DNA from: Setomelanomma holmii
Taxonomy: Eukaryota; Ascomycota; Dothideomycetes; Pleosporales; Phaeosphaeriaceae
Reading direction: 5' to 3'
Length of the DNA stretch: 64,000 nt
Assembly: GCA_010015745.1 (NCBI GenBank)
Contig: ML978189.1
Coordinates: forward strand, 186,001 to 250,000
Shown here: positions 11,221 through 22,667 of the stretch, in pieces
Layout: every line of letters begins with the position of its first letter
How positions within the stretch are numbered: position 1 is the stretch's first letter
The notes under the pieces: generated by a model
Told to the model about the DNA's origin: nothing
The model's database searches: none
The model's input: the letters and a program-made list of their open reading frames with translations, nothing else
Made by a program: the position numbers and the translations under genes

Positions 11221-13170
11221 ATGCTCTCGCTGTATCATGGTGTAACGGCCGTTCACGCCGAGGTGTTGGTGGTCCACAATGTTATGTTAGAGATTTGATG
11301 CCATATACCCAGTAATGGATTCAAGGACGATGATCCTATAACTTCAACTTACTTCCGGTCCTCTCATCCGCAAAAGTGATACCGTGTTGCTTGCACCAGG
11401 ATAGTGTACATCGCGTTATTGATATGCGTCTCAAGATTGGCCGCCCTTCGACTGTATGAGGTGATTTTGCTTGGCATCTCCGCCCTTCTCAACATTGACA
11501 CATTACCTATCTAGGTTAGAGGAGGTCACAAGTGGTCGCGCCGGCCAATTGAAAGCAACATGCGGGAAGCATGATCCGCTTGTGGCCTGGGCCGCTCCTG
11601 TACCTTCTTCCTCGAGAGAAGGTCTCCATCTAGGGCTCCTCTGAGCTGGCTTCTGCAGGGCCGAAATTCTGCGCCATCGCTACACCCTGAAATACCTGAT
11701 GTAGCATTCCAGTAGCCGCCGTGATGAGTTTTCCGCGCACTTGAAGCCCAATCGATTGTATCTGGAAGCTCATTACATCTTTCGCGCGGCATCCTTTGTG
11801 ACCGTGATATCCATCGACTCGCAATTCGGGCTGCTATATGTAGGTGACTAAGGGAGAAAGGTGCTGTCGTTAGCCTGAGGTGTTTGGCAAAGGCGAGAAT
11901 GGGGTCCGGTGAGACTGGGCAGTAGTGGTGACGACGGACTTTGAGACGTTTGTGCTATGCTACACCAAACCTGAGATGAGGAGGCAGCATTGGAGCAACA
12001 GCATTTACGCTGCCCATCCACAACTGTGGTCTGATCTATCCATCAAACGAACGAGCAACAACCTCGAGCAGAGTGCCCAGTGCGAACTACATCAACGGCC
12101 CGCAGCAACCCAGCGAGTTTAGTACGCTGATCAGAAGTTGTGTTGTAAGACGAAAACCTCTCTTCACATTCATGGCGGAGCGGTCGTCATTTCGCTCGAG
12201 TATGGTGTTATTGCTGACTAAAGCGGCGTTCGCGTATCCCTCCAAGACGCGCAGACTTGCCCATGAGGAAAACAGCCCATCCAACTTCTCGACGACGTGT
12301 CTGACCTCAGCATGTCCGCACATATCAGAGCGACCCGCGATGCTGAGCTCGCATGCTAGCGACATCCAGAGACACAATTTGGACGCGACCAAATGCATTG
12401 CCGAACTGCTGCGCAACCTTAGCCGAAGTGGTAGCGTGGGGACAGCACGATAAGGCCTGCCACCACCCAATCAGATGACACCAAAAGAACAAGCATGTCA
12501 AGCCGTTGCTGCTAAGAGCGCCGTTCGAGGCTTGACTTGAAGACTTGATGGGGTATGCAACTGTTGCTTTTCCATACTCTAGAGTCACTCCACGAAGGAT
12601 GCTTCTGACACGTTTTCAACCTGCGAATGCCACGACGACAGGCATCCGGCATGTCGTCGTTGGAGTCTTTCATGAGAGACCATGAAGCGCAAAGCGTGAT
12701 CCCACCATCGTGCGATGTTCCATCGCAATTGCATCGCAAGGAGGCTGGGGTTGTGCGTGGGTTTAGTCAAAACCACCGCTCACACTGCGATCTTATCGGC
12801 CCTGCGATCGAACCGTCTCTTATCTGGTACACCAGGGTAAGCCAATCTTGCCCAACTGCAGCGATCAACAGGGCGAAATACTCTGCAAAGCAAAACAAGC
12901 GTCATTTGAGATAGCCGTTGTCGGTTGTGACGTCCAACAGAATGCGCATTAGCTTTGCGAATGGCTGCATATACATAATGGTTGCCCAAGACACAGTCAA
13001 GCCCAGATTGTCCTTCGCTGGCCACTTGCCCTGTGATCCAAGCATTCGATACAAGACGCATATCACCACTGAACGCAAATCAACTTGATAGAGCCTCGCT
13101 CTCTGCCTGATCTCGACGACCGGCTCGAGTCTACAAAATCTTACAATAGGCTCATGACACTTCCAAAAAC
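11221..13170. other. Intergenic region between two transporter genes
   Basis: About 1.95 kb with no supportable gene, RNA or repeat on either strand. The 3' part presumably carries regulatory sequence of the urea transporter. Confidence 0.5.
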
Positions 13171-15568
13171 ATGAGCTCCACGCCTCCACTCTCACAAGGC
13201 TTCGGCTACGGCATCGTCGTTGGTCTCGGCTTCGCGTTTGCGTATGTCTCAAAACTTGCCAATGGCAGACCTGTCACGCTAATATACTCACAGGTTTGGT
13301 ATGATCTTGACGACATTCGTGCTGAAAAGGTAGGATCTGTCCATTTCGACGCAAGTTGTCGCTTGGCAGCATTGCCCTCGTGGCTTATTTCTTTGCAAAA
13401 AGTTCCTCTTGACGGGAGCGATGTTATGTAACCTTGTTCAACACGTGCAAGTCTATGACCGCTGCGGCCACATGATGTCCACAGACTGCCATATGTCAAC
13501 TGCCATATTTGCGCCAGAGCATTTGCTGACATGATTCGATCAGATACAACTATGAATTGCAGACGTCGGAGATGTTCTCGACGGCTGGGCGTACCGTCAA
13601 GTCTGGTCTTGTTGCTTCCGCGGTCGTATCATCATGGACCTGGGCCGCGACCTTGCTTCAGTCAAGTGCTGTAGCTTATCAGTACGGTGTCTCAGGGCCA
13701 TTCTGGTACGCGTCAGGTGCCACTGTACAAATCATCCTCTTTGCAACTATTGCAATTGAGCTGAAGAGGAGAGCTCCAAACGCGCATACCTTCCTCGAAG
13801 TCATCCGAGCTCGGTATGGAGGTGTGACACATATCGTCTTCATGGTCTTTGGTATCTTTACGAACATCCTGGTCACTTCGATGCTGTTGACTGGCGGCTC
13901 TGCTGTTGTGACTTCAGTACGTACCGCAATGAAAAGTAAAGTATACTGCTGATGTATCCTCAGCTCACGGGCATGCCCACAGCAGCAGCTTGCTTTCTCC
14001 TCCCGGTTGGAGTCGTTCTTTACACGATGTTCGGTGGTATTAAAGCTACATTCTTGACCGATTATGGTATGCCAAGCAATGCAGGACTAGATATCTCCAT
14101 GCTAACATATTGTACAGCTCATACTGTGGTCATTCTTATTATCCTACTAATGTTCGCGTTCACGGCATATGCTACGAATGAGAACCTTGGCAGTCCAGGC
14201 AAGGTGTTCGATCTCCTCGTCGAGGCCTCGAAGAGACACCCAGTAGAAGGCAACGCAGGTGGTTCGTATCTCACCATGCGCTCCAAAGAAGGCGCCATCT
14301 TCTTCGTCATCAATATTGTCGGCAATTTCGGTACCGTCTTTTGCGACAACGGCTACTACAACAAGGCTATCGCAGCCTCACCGGTTGATGCTCTTCCTGG
14401 ATATATCATGGGTGGCTTGTCTTGGTTCGCAATCCCTTGGTTGGCTGCAACAACGATGGGTTTAAGTGCCCTGGCTCTCGAAAGCAACCCTGTATTTCCA
14501 ACATATCCTAACCGCATGGCTCCCGCGGACGTCACTGCTGGTCTTGTCCTCCCCACTGCTGCGGTAGCCATGTTGGGCAAGGGTGGGGCAGCTGCCGTGC
14601 TGCTCTTGGTCTTTATGGCTGTGACATCTGCCATGTCAGCCGAGCTCATCGCCGTCTCCTCGATCTTCACCTACGACTTCTACCAAACATACTTCAACCC
14701 CACGGCTTCTGGCAAACAGCTCATCTACATGTCCCACACCATGGTCGTTGGTTTTGCCATCGCTATGGCAGCATGGAGTACCGCATTGCACTATATCGGG
14801 ATTAGCATGGGATATCTCTACCTTCTTATGGGTGTTATCATCTCCTCGGCGGTGCTCCCTGCGACTCTTACACTGATGTGGAGTGGTCAAAACTGGTGGG
14901 CAGCGACTCTATCGCCACCTCTCGGCTTTGCCTGCTCGCTCACCGCGTGGTTGGTAACGGCCAAGAAGGAAGGTGGCGAGCTCACTGTTGCGACCACCGG
15001 AGCCAACAACCCAATGTTAGCAGGAAACGTAGTCGCGCTACTTTCCCCACTGATCTTCGTTCCGGTCTTGACGTTCGCTTTGGGCAAGCAGAACTATGAT
15101 TGGCAGTCCATGAAAGCCATCCGCAAGGGAGACGACCACGACCTCGCTGCTGCGGCCAACGTTGATCTAGAACGCATTCCAGGCGAAGAACGACGTGCAA
15201 TCGAAGCGGAGGTCGAAGAACAAGCCAAGCTCACCAAGGCAGCACGCATCGCCCGCTGGTTGACTGCTTTCTTGGCACTGGCCTTGCTCGTCCTCTGGCC
15301 GATGCCGATGTATGGCTCCGGATACGTCTTCAGCAAGAAGTTCTTCACTGGCTGGGTCGTCGTGGGTATCCTCTGGATGTTCTGCAGCGCTTTCTGCGTC
15401 GGACTATACCCGCTTTGGGAGGGACGCAAGACGAGTACCAGGACATTCAAGGCTATCTTTGGAGAGCTCATGGGCAGGGGCATGCCAAGCAAGCAAAGTA
15501 TGATTGTTGAGGGTAAGGGTTCTGACACACCGCCTGAGGCCGTGTCCGAAAAGGTCGGGAAGGAGTGA
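13171..15568 (+). CDS. DUR3: Urea active transporter, DUR3 type (SSS family)
   Basis: High-affinity urea (and possibly polyamine) proton symporter of the sodium:solute symporter superfamily, plasma membrane. Five exons: 13171-13241, 13294-13329, 13544-13916, 13964-14066, 14118-15568; introns of 52, 214, 47 and 51 nt. Together 677 aa, the usual DUR3 length. The second exon is only 36 nt and supplies the FGMILTTFVLKR piece of the first membrane segments. Key family stretches are NYELQTSEMFSTAGRTVK, SSWTWAATLLQSSAVAYQYG, TMFGGIKATFLTDYAHT (spanning intron 4) and GNFGTVFCDNGYYNKAIAAS. About 14-15 hydrophobic segments and a hydrophilic C-terminus. Intact. In relatives such genes respond to nitrogen source (GATA control), but I did not verify sites. 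Confidence 0.93.
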
Positions 15569-15690
15569 ATAAGATGGTACGGACATATACACGAGTGGTA
15601 AATTGGGCTCTTGTTAGCGACACACGATAGCGATACTGTTGGCGAATAGCACGACCGGAGCTGCAGTATGTTGAGTTCGTAGGTCTTTTG

Positions 15691-16662
15691 TCATACGAAA
15701 TTGATACCCAAGAACATTCCGACAAATATCAAACCACCCCCAATTTTTCTGTTCATACAGGCACTTCCTGTGTACTCGGGCGACCTGATACCAGTTGCCG
15801 TGGGTGTGTCGACCCTACTTGCCGCAGCACTCGTCTTCATATTCGACACCTCCAGCGTCGATGTAGCGCTCATCTCACCAATACACCCTGTCGCACTCAT
15901 CATCTCACTACTCCCCCTTCCCCTTTCACTCGAACTTGAACTCATCGTTTCAGCCCAATTCGTCCCCCTCGGCAAAGTCCTACTCTCCCTCCCCTCCCCC
16001 TCCCTCTCAAACGTCAACGTCGCCTTGTAAATACTCCTCCCATCATACGGATCCGTTCTATCCAGCAAGGCCCAATAGTATGTGCTGTGATCGCCAGTAT
16101 ATACAGCTCCGCGCCAGGATGTCGTCTCGCTGCACCAGGCGCGGTTTATGGTAGAGACGGAGAAGCCGGCGTTGATGAAGCTACATGCCGATGATGTGTA
16201 GGTAGATTCGGTTGGGTAAGTGGTGTGGTGGGATGTGTATATTGCTGGTGAGGGATTAGTTCTGGGTAAGGGGAGAGATTTTGGTGGCCAGGGTTTGTGA
16301 CGGACTTTCTGAGCCGATGGTTGCGGTATGTTCGAAAAGTTGGCCGTCGGGTGACGTGCCGGATATGAAGAAGCGGGACGCACCGGCATAAGCGTTCTTC
16401 GAATATTAGATTTGATCACGTAGAGAAGTGAATGTTCCTACGTTGTCGACGTAGTAGCCGCTCAAGGTGGACCATCGCGAGAGGATAGATGCGGCTTCGA
16501 CAGTGTAGGCTACAATGTTGAACACCTGTGAAGTCGTGAGGTGAGCATTGGGTACATTACTTTGGTGAGGCTGCTGCTTACTATGACCTCTTCTGTGAGA
16601 GCTAGAGCAGCAGTGTGTAACAGCACGATGATGGAGAGGGTTGCAGGGATGTTCGGTAGCAT
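15691..16662 (-). CDS. Secreted protein with GPI-anchor-like tail, unknown function
   Basis: Function not recognised. Model on the minus strand: exons 16662-16582, 16525-16442, 16396-16306 and 16244-15691 (introns 56, 45 and 61 nt); 269 aa. The third intron uses a rare GTCCGT donor but has an ACTAAT branch site. The first 22 residues form a signal peptide (IPATLSIIVLLHTAALA). A folded-looking ectodomain follows with three Cys and motifs NAYAGASRFFISGTSPDG and WALLDRTDPYDGRSIYKA. A Ser-rich region and a short hydrophobic end (GGGLIFVGMFLGINFV) resemble a GPI signal. Likely a cell-surface protein; this is inference. Its 3' end lies 122 bp from the convergent DUR3 stop. Confidence 0.65.
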
Positions 16663-17071
16663 TTTGACCGAAGAGGAGATCTGTGTATGCTCAAGCGACT
16701 CCACACGTAGTGGTCGCACTGGGGATACATGTCTAAGCTGGGTACTTAAGCGTGCTCCACTCGTATTGTTTCCTGGAGGGTATGTGCGTCAATCTTGATT
16801 TGGGTCAGGCCAAGACGGGTAAACCGTGCCGAGCAATCCTTCAGGTATCCGCTTTTGCCGCACTTTGAGATTGGATTCTTGCCGATTTGTCACTCCTAAA
16901 AGTGGTCGAGGCATGGGTCATAAATCTGAAAATGTCAATAGATGTTGATAAATCTCAATCACAGTCCTTCGAGCAAGTGTATGTCAAAAATATATGCTCA
17001 TTCTTGCTGTAAATGGCGCCAGCCACAGAAGGATCGATGGCGGTGCTATCACGCTTGTAGGAAGGCTATGT
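16663..17071. other. Short intergenic region
   Basis: About 0.4 kb between two minus-strand genes. No feature seen; it should hold the promoter of the gene starting at 16662 and the 3' end of the next one. Confidence 0.5.
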
Positions 17072-18243
17072 TTACTCCTTGAGTGGCCAAGTTTGGAACT
17101 TGACCTCTTCAGTCTCCTTCCTACTATTGTTATGGAATCCAGCAGGCGCTTCAGACAGGCGACTTGAGGAGGCTGTGAAATTGGCCGTAACCGTATTACT
17201 TGTCAAAGCCATTCTCAACTTCCGAGACTGCATCGGAGGGTGGCCGTTGCCGTGGATTGATGAGTCGGAACTTCGCGAATCCACTCGAGAGACCGTGCTT
17301 ACGCTCTCGAATCGTGTGGCTCTTGTGATAGATGCTTCCTCAATAAGACTAATGTTCCGCTCCGCGTCGAATTGGGTCGCATCGTTCTTTCTGCGGCCAA
17401 GGATTCTCGTTAAAGGCCTGCCGATTTTGTGTCTCTTACTATGGGGGGCGTTGGCTGCGTTGCCCTGCTTTCTCCGCCGGCGCCAAATTGAGATAGCTAT
17501 AGCTGCAGCAATAGCAAGGATACCAAAGGTGACGACGAAGCCGACTCCCAATTGAGCGAAAGGGCTCAATGGACCTTCATCAGGCGGAAGCGGTGGCGCA
17601 AAGGCAGGCTCTGTGCCCGCGGTATTCGAAGGTGCCGGCGTATCAGCTTCAATCGAAGTCGTAGTCGATACATTCCGGGCTGTTCCCATGGCTAACGTAG
17701 TCGAGGTCGGAAATAATGAGCTGCTAAGAATGGGTTTACTGGTAGGGGAGATGGGAGGCGCAGTCGTAGGGGTGGCCTGGGTGGCGATCCTGGATATGCT
17801 TGTAGCCATAGCGACTGCTCCTGGAGTAGATGCAGGCACAAAGAGGACGACAACTGCGGTAGAGATGGCGCCTAATGGAAAGCCTGGTGCGCGTATGCTA
17901 GCAGATCCGAACCCATCATTGCGTAGTGACGATGAAATTCGTGCTTGGCGAGGCCATACGCGTGTTATTTTCGCCGTTTCTGCGTGTTTGTGACGGAGGA
18001 AGCTCGTCTGGGGGAGTGAAGTCAGCATATGTGCCCTTTGACGACGCTGGAGTTATTGTTGGGCACTCCAACGGCACATACATTCTCAGAGCTCTGTCGC
18101 CTATCCACGTTGATGTCATCTTCAGCAAACTTTGTGTCATTCGCTGCAATGATATCGCTGACACTACTAGTAAGGCCTTGGACGAATGAATTGTTCAGAA
18201 ATAGAGTCCAGCACAGCTGAGAGACACAATGCCTGCTGACCAT
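17072..18243 (-). CDS. Single-pass membrane protein with Ser/Thr-rich ectodomain
   Basis: No named family recognised. Model: exon 1 18243-18082, 74-nt intron 18081-18008 (canonical GTATGT donor, CTGAC branch, CAG acceptor), exon 2 18007-17072; 365 aa. A possible signal sequence lies in residues 1-25, followed by an ectodomain whose second half is rich in Thr, Ser, Pro and Ala (likely O-glycosylated). One clear membrane segment, about residues 212-234 (LGVGFVVTFGILAIAAAIAI), is followed at once by basic RRRRK. A cytosolic tail of about 130 residues is rich in Arg and Ser. This layout is that of WSC/MID2-like stress sensors, but no WSC cysteine pattern is visible. The start and first intron are inferred; an earlier in-frame ATG exists at 18354. 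Confidence 0.6.
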
Positions 18244-19845
18244 CTTTGTGGGGACAGGCTGCGCAATTGAGGGCCAGAAGACGTGCGACGTGAAGTGCGG
18301 CCCATCTCGAGAGAAGATCATGAGGGTACTAGAAGCATAGTAGAATGTTGTCATAGCTTATACATTCAGCTTGTCTTGCCAGTGGCATTGCATTGTCATG
18401 CTTTACGCAGGGCCGAAATCGCGACCGAAAGGAACTAGAAGTTCCCACACATGTTGTTCTCCAAGACAAGACAATGCATGACTTGCCGAGCCATCCCTAC
18501 CTTCGTCTCATAAACTACCTTAGAGCCCTGCTCCACCGAAATGCGCATGGTTCATCAGTATCACGCCACGGAGGGTTGACCCCGAGATGTGGTAGGGTGA
18601 AGTTGCTCATAAGATGAGGCAGTATGAGCAGTTGTAGGATCTTCAATTGGCGGCCGGACGAAGTATGCTGTCTTGCAGGAACAGCGACCACTTGGATGAT
18701 GTTCCATATGTCGATGTCCCGACTTGCCGGGCAACGGCTTCCTGAAACGCGCATTGTTACGTGAGGCAGCCATGCGCAGGATCAATGGTAGCCTATTGCG
18801 AAGGGCATCAGCTCAGGCATCGAATTGTGGTTGGGGACTTCTATGGGCGGCTGGCACCCAGAGGCAAGATGCACGCGTGTTCGCGCCGCACACACTGGAA
18901 GGTTGGGTCCTAGCAGGTCAGTAGTACCCTTGAGAATAAGGGAGATTCAGAAGAAGAATAAATCTCTTTGATATCTTGTGGTTGATGATAGAGTCTGAGG
19001 TGAACAGTTGATGGTCAAGGACGGCTGATCATGACATCACTGGTAGCACTGACCAAGCGCTAGACTGCATTGGTCAGGTACGTGTTTTGTCCTTCTGCAA
19101 CTTCGATGCCACGGCCGACGCGTTGAATGGAATAAAACGGCGGCCTGTTCGATCCTACCTCGGACTCATAACAAGTAGGTGCGCCTTATCGACGCGCCAT
19201 GGTCTCATGTATCTTGGACGTCCTTCGCATGCATGGGGCCCGGTCCTGGGGCTTCGAATACTGCTTCAGCCATCAACACGCGAAAAGAGCTCTCGCCTAG
19301 TCGCTGTGACAAGCTTCTTCTGCTGGTCCGCTCGCTGTAGTTTCGCAGGCTACGCTGCATCCCGAAATCGCATGTCGACACAAGTGTGTCAGTCCTGCAC
19401 ACCTTAGCAGATGCCGTGCACTTCAGGAAGCTCGTCATAATCTGATGCCTTCTTCATTGTCAAACAGGTCCGGACAACCGCACGAACAGAACCGTCTTCT
19501 TAGTCGACCTTGAACTTATGGCACGATGACCGTATGGGTGCATTAGCGTGCCGACCGTTGGGCCATAATTCGGTCCACAACCGTTCAACACCATGCACAG
19601 CCTCACGATGTCTGGTAGACTAATGTCGACTAACCAGCATTTCAACAGGTATCTGCTCAAATGCGGGGTCGAGGACTCCCAGAAGCCCGTAAATCGGCGC
19701 GTACTCAAGCAAACGTGCTCAAAGTCCGGACTGTATGGGCACGCTACTTTGACATTTGGGGCATCTCGACCTGCGAATCCTGTGGGATAAGTACATCGAC
19801 TTCCCTAGAAGTCTTCTTCCATGCATACCCTGTCGCTCCGTTGAC
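18244..19845. other. 1.6 kb intergenic region
   Basis: Only short overlapping frames; nothing with protein-like composition or splice-linked continuity. It separates a minus-strand from a plus-strand gene, so it is a divergent promoter region. Confidence 0.5.
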
Positions 19846-21309
19846 ATGGCACGTTCTACAAAGACCAACTCGACACACTCTCATCCTCCACCATGGCTTT
19901 CTCGTCGACCCGAAGATCTCAAATTACCCCCTCTACACATCAAGATCACACCACCAAGCTCATCAGACGAAAAGAATGATTCTCCGACACCACAGCAGCA
20001 AGTCGCTAATGAGGATATCGAGCGAGACAATGCCCACGACGAAGTCGGCACCACAATATCCAGCAAAAATGCCACAAACACGCAGGCCTGGATCCAAGTT
20101 GGCGTCAACCATTTGGTCATGATGAACTCATTTGGCCTCATCCAATCGTTTGGCATCTTCCAACTTCCCTACGAAGTCATGTTGAACTCCACACCCTCGA
20201 CCGTCGCATGGATTGGTAGCGTCCATATTTTCCTCGTTTACTTTCTTGGCGCCTTCACAGGCTGGATCCTCGACCGAGGGTACTACCGCTACTCCATGGC
20301 TCTCGGTAGCGCCCTACAAATAATCGGACTCGTCGTTGCAGGCTTCAGTCGTACAGTTGGCATGACATTCGTATTCCACGGATTGTTCCAAGGCATCGGA
20401 CACGGCCTGATGTTTTGTCCTGCAGTCACTACGACGGCGGTGTACTTCAAGAACTCAAAGTTGCGCATGGTAGCCTTGGGCATCGCAGGCTGTGGCGCGT
20501 CCACGGGTGGCATGCTCTTCCCCGGTATCGCACGGCACACTATCAACACGCTCGGGTTGAACTACACGCTTTGGATCATGTGTGGCGTTGTGTGCTTCAA
20601 TTCCATACTCATCCAAGGCCTTGCGCGCACCGGCTCAAAAGTCAAATCACCTGCCTCCACCCACTCCTCCAACCAGAACTATGGAATATGGCACGTCTTC
20701 AAGAAGCCCTCTTACACACTCTATGTCATCGCCATGTTCTTCATCTTCGCTGGCCTATGGATTCCCTTCTTCTACACGCGCGAGTACAGCTCGAAAGCCC
20801 TGCACATCACGAAATCGCAGTCCTTCATCGTCCTTATTATCCTCAACGCAGCTGGTATACCCGGTCGCATGATCCCTGCCTTTCTAGTGGACCTCTATCT
20901 CGGCACAATAAACACCTACATCGTAACCTTACTTCTCAGCGGTGTCACGCTCCTTCTCTGGCCCCTCGTCTCCAGTATGTCAGCAATGTATCCCTGGTCC
21001 TTTGCGTACGGGTTCTGTGCGGGCGGCGTGAGCTCTCTACTCCAGGCTGGGATTGCGAGCTTGAACGATGAGCCAGAGAAGACGGGGACTGAGATTGGGA
21101 TGGCGTTTAGTGTCGTGGCATTTGCGTCGCTATTGGGTGGGCCAGTCGGCGGTGAGCTTATCCAGGTTGCTGAGGCGACGCGAGGGCATGGTGGGAGAGC
21201 GTATCTGTACATGATGCTTTTCACAGCAGGAATCATGCTGTTGGGTTGTGGGATGTTGATTGTCGCGAGAATTGCGAAGACGGGACAGAAGTTCCGGGTC
21301 AAAGTCTGA
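19846..21309 (+). CDS. MFS permease, monocarboxylate-transporter-like
   Basis: Major facilitator superfamily protein of the fungal monocarboxylate/MCH-like group; plasma or vacuolar membrane. Single exon, 487 aa. About 75 hydrophilic N-terminal residues precede 12 hydrophobic segments. Typical sequences are AWIQVGVNHLVMMNSFGLIQ before the first helix, FQLPYEVML, the helix 2-3 loop WILDRGYYRYSM, and GHGLMFCPAVTTTAVYFK in helix 4. The second half has PGRMIPAFLVDLYLG and FGFCAGGVSSLLQAG-like helices. I start at ATG 19846; another in-frame ATG at 19756 would add 30 residues of no recognisable character. Despite the name, many fungal members do not carry carboxylates. Intact. Confidence 0.88.
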   Translation: MARSTKTNSTHSHPPPWLSRRPEDLKLPPLHIKITPPSSSDEKNDSPTPQQQVANEDIERDNAHDEVGTTISSKNATNTQAWIQVGVNHLVMMNSFGLIQSFGIFQLPYEVMLNSTPSTVAWIGSVHIFLVYFLGAFTGWILDRGYYRYSMALGSALQIIGLVVAGFSRTVGMTFVFHGLFQGIGHGLMFCPAVTTTAVYFKNSKLRMVALGIAGCGASTGGMLFPGIARHTINTLGLNYTLWIMCGVVCFNSILIQGLARTGSKVKSPASTHSSNQNYGIWHVFKKPSYTLYVIAMFFIFAGLWIPFFYTREYSSKALHITKSQSFIVLIILNAAGIPGRMIPAFLVDLYLGTINTYIVTLLLSGVTLLLWPLVSSMSAMYPWSFAYGFCAGGVSSLLQAGIASLNDEPEKTGTEIGMAFSVVAFASLLGGPVGGELIQVAEATRGHGGRAYLYMMLFTAGIMLLGCGMLIVARIAKTGQKFRVKV

Positions 21310-21611
21310 TAAGTAATGGCTGAGTGAGCCGATGAGATACGGGTCAGGAGCTCATAGATTCGAGACCAGCGTCATGTCCGAATGCTCGCTTGGTGATTTC
21401 TCCGGATGGACTTCGCCCGGGATCTCTGCGAAAGTCGTGTATAATATGTTCGGAGGGGCGGGAAGAGGACACAGAAAGAATGCTCCCAAACATCTGAGTC
21501 ACGGAAAGGGAGAATCAGACGCCAATATCCACGACACCTACCGTCACGTTGCAGTGATTGATGTCATTAAAGCTATCCATGCGGGAGCTAGAACATAATT
21601 GTTAAACATTT
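21310..21611. other. Short convergent intergenic region
   Basis: About 300 bp between the convergent 3' ends of the permease and the DUF2237 gene; no feature seen. Confidence 0.5.
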
Positions 21612-22278
21612 CTACTCCTTGTCAACAGCAAACTTCTTCAAATCTTCCATCTTGATACCCTCCAACGCACGCTCATTTGTAGCTTTCAACACGATCTTCG
21701 GTACTTTCTTGTCATCATCGCCCGACCGTGCGTCAAATGCCTCCTTCCACCTGTTCACACACAAGCACCATTTACAGCCGTCCGTAAGGCCGGCTTGGCG
21801 CAAGTCGTTGCCGCGAGCTGCGCTGAAGTCAAGAAATTCGTTGGTCACGATACCTGGCTGCGTTAATTGCGTTCTGAGAAGATTCAGGGTTTGGAAGACT
21901 GATGTTAACGGGCATACCAGCGACGGAGTGGTTTCCTGCATCAGCACGTGGGGCTTCGCAGTACCCAGTGCGCATGAAGCCTGTCAGAGGCCGGGAGGAG
22001 TGGAGAGCCAGCGGCTGCTTGAATACTATGCCGATTGTTAGTGAGTGAGCATAAATATATTGGCATAAAGAATTGGCGATGCGTCCACTGGATACGCCCA
22101 AGTATGCATATAATAGCTGCAATGACATATCTCAAAAATATGCTCGCCTTCCTTCGAAGATCGTTCTGCATGATGCACTTCGAGCATAAGGACGATGCCA
22201 TCTTCCTTCCCCAGTTCCATCTCTTTCGAGTCCCAATTCCTGCTGAACCATGTTGGGCTACATACCATTTCGTTCCAT
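21612..22278 (-). CDS. DUF2237 family protein
   Basis: Small conserved protein found in bacteria and fungi; biochemical role unknown. Three exons on the minus strand: 22278-22266 (only 13 nt), 22025-21918, 21853-21612; introns of 240 and 64 nt. Product is 120 aa, the family length. The join of the tiny first exon gives MERNVFKQPL, matching the NVFG-PL opening of the family. Hallmarks follow: RPLTGFMRTGYCE, AGNHSVAGIVTNEFLDFS (across intron 2), ARGNDL, and CKWCLCVNRWKEAFDA with paired Cys. The C-terminal helix TNERALEGIKMEDLKKFAV is also typical. Start chosen because GTATGT follows the 13-nt exon and the frame joins exactly. Confidence 0.85.
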
Positions 22279-22667
22279 ACTGCCCAAAACCTTCTCTCCA
22301 ACCTTAATCTGAATATCGTGAACCTGTGCGTATTGCCGTGTCGCAGCTGGCGTCTTTGACAAAAATGGCAGACTCGAGATGAACGATCGTAGGAAACGCA
22401 TGTGTGTTGTAGACGGCGCGAATGTCGTGAAATGGATGTAATGCTCAAGATGGCGTCAGTCGAGGTGCCCGAGGTTAGCTTGATCGAGTTGCGTACTCTG
22501 TAAGGCTGAAAGAGGATCGATGATGTCAGGGTCGGTGCGGGGTGATGATTGGCTGGGAATGCGGTGGGGCTTTTGTAGCAACACCACAATCGACATTTCG
22601 ACAAGATGGCGCTTCTGAATAATGAGATATTGTGTCGCTGATAAGGCTTGGAAATGGCTATCTTGTT
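22279..22667. other. Intergenic region
   Basis: About 0.4 kb between the DUF2237 start and the 3' end of the zinc-cluster gene; short frames only, nothing supportable. Confidence 0.5.

Noticed and set aside
9000..21400. Possible secondary-metabolite or catabolic cluster of transporters
   Set aside because: Three transporters occur in a row, but there is no synthase, tailoring enzyme or cluster regulator between them.
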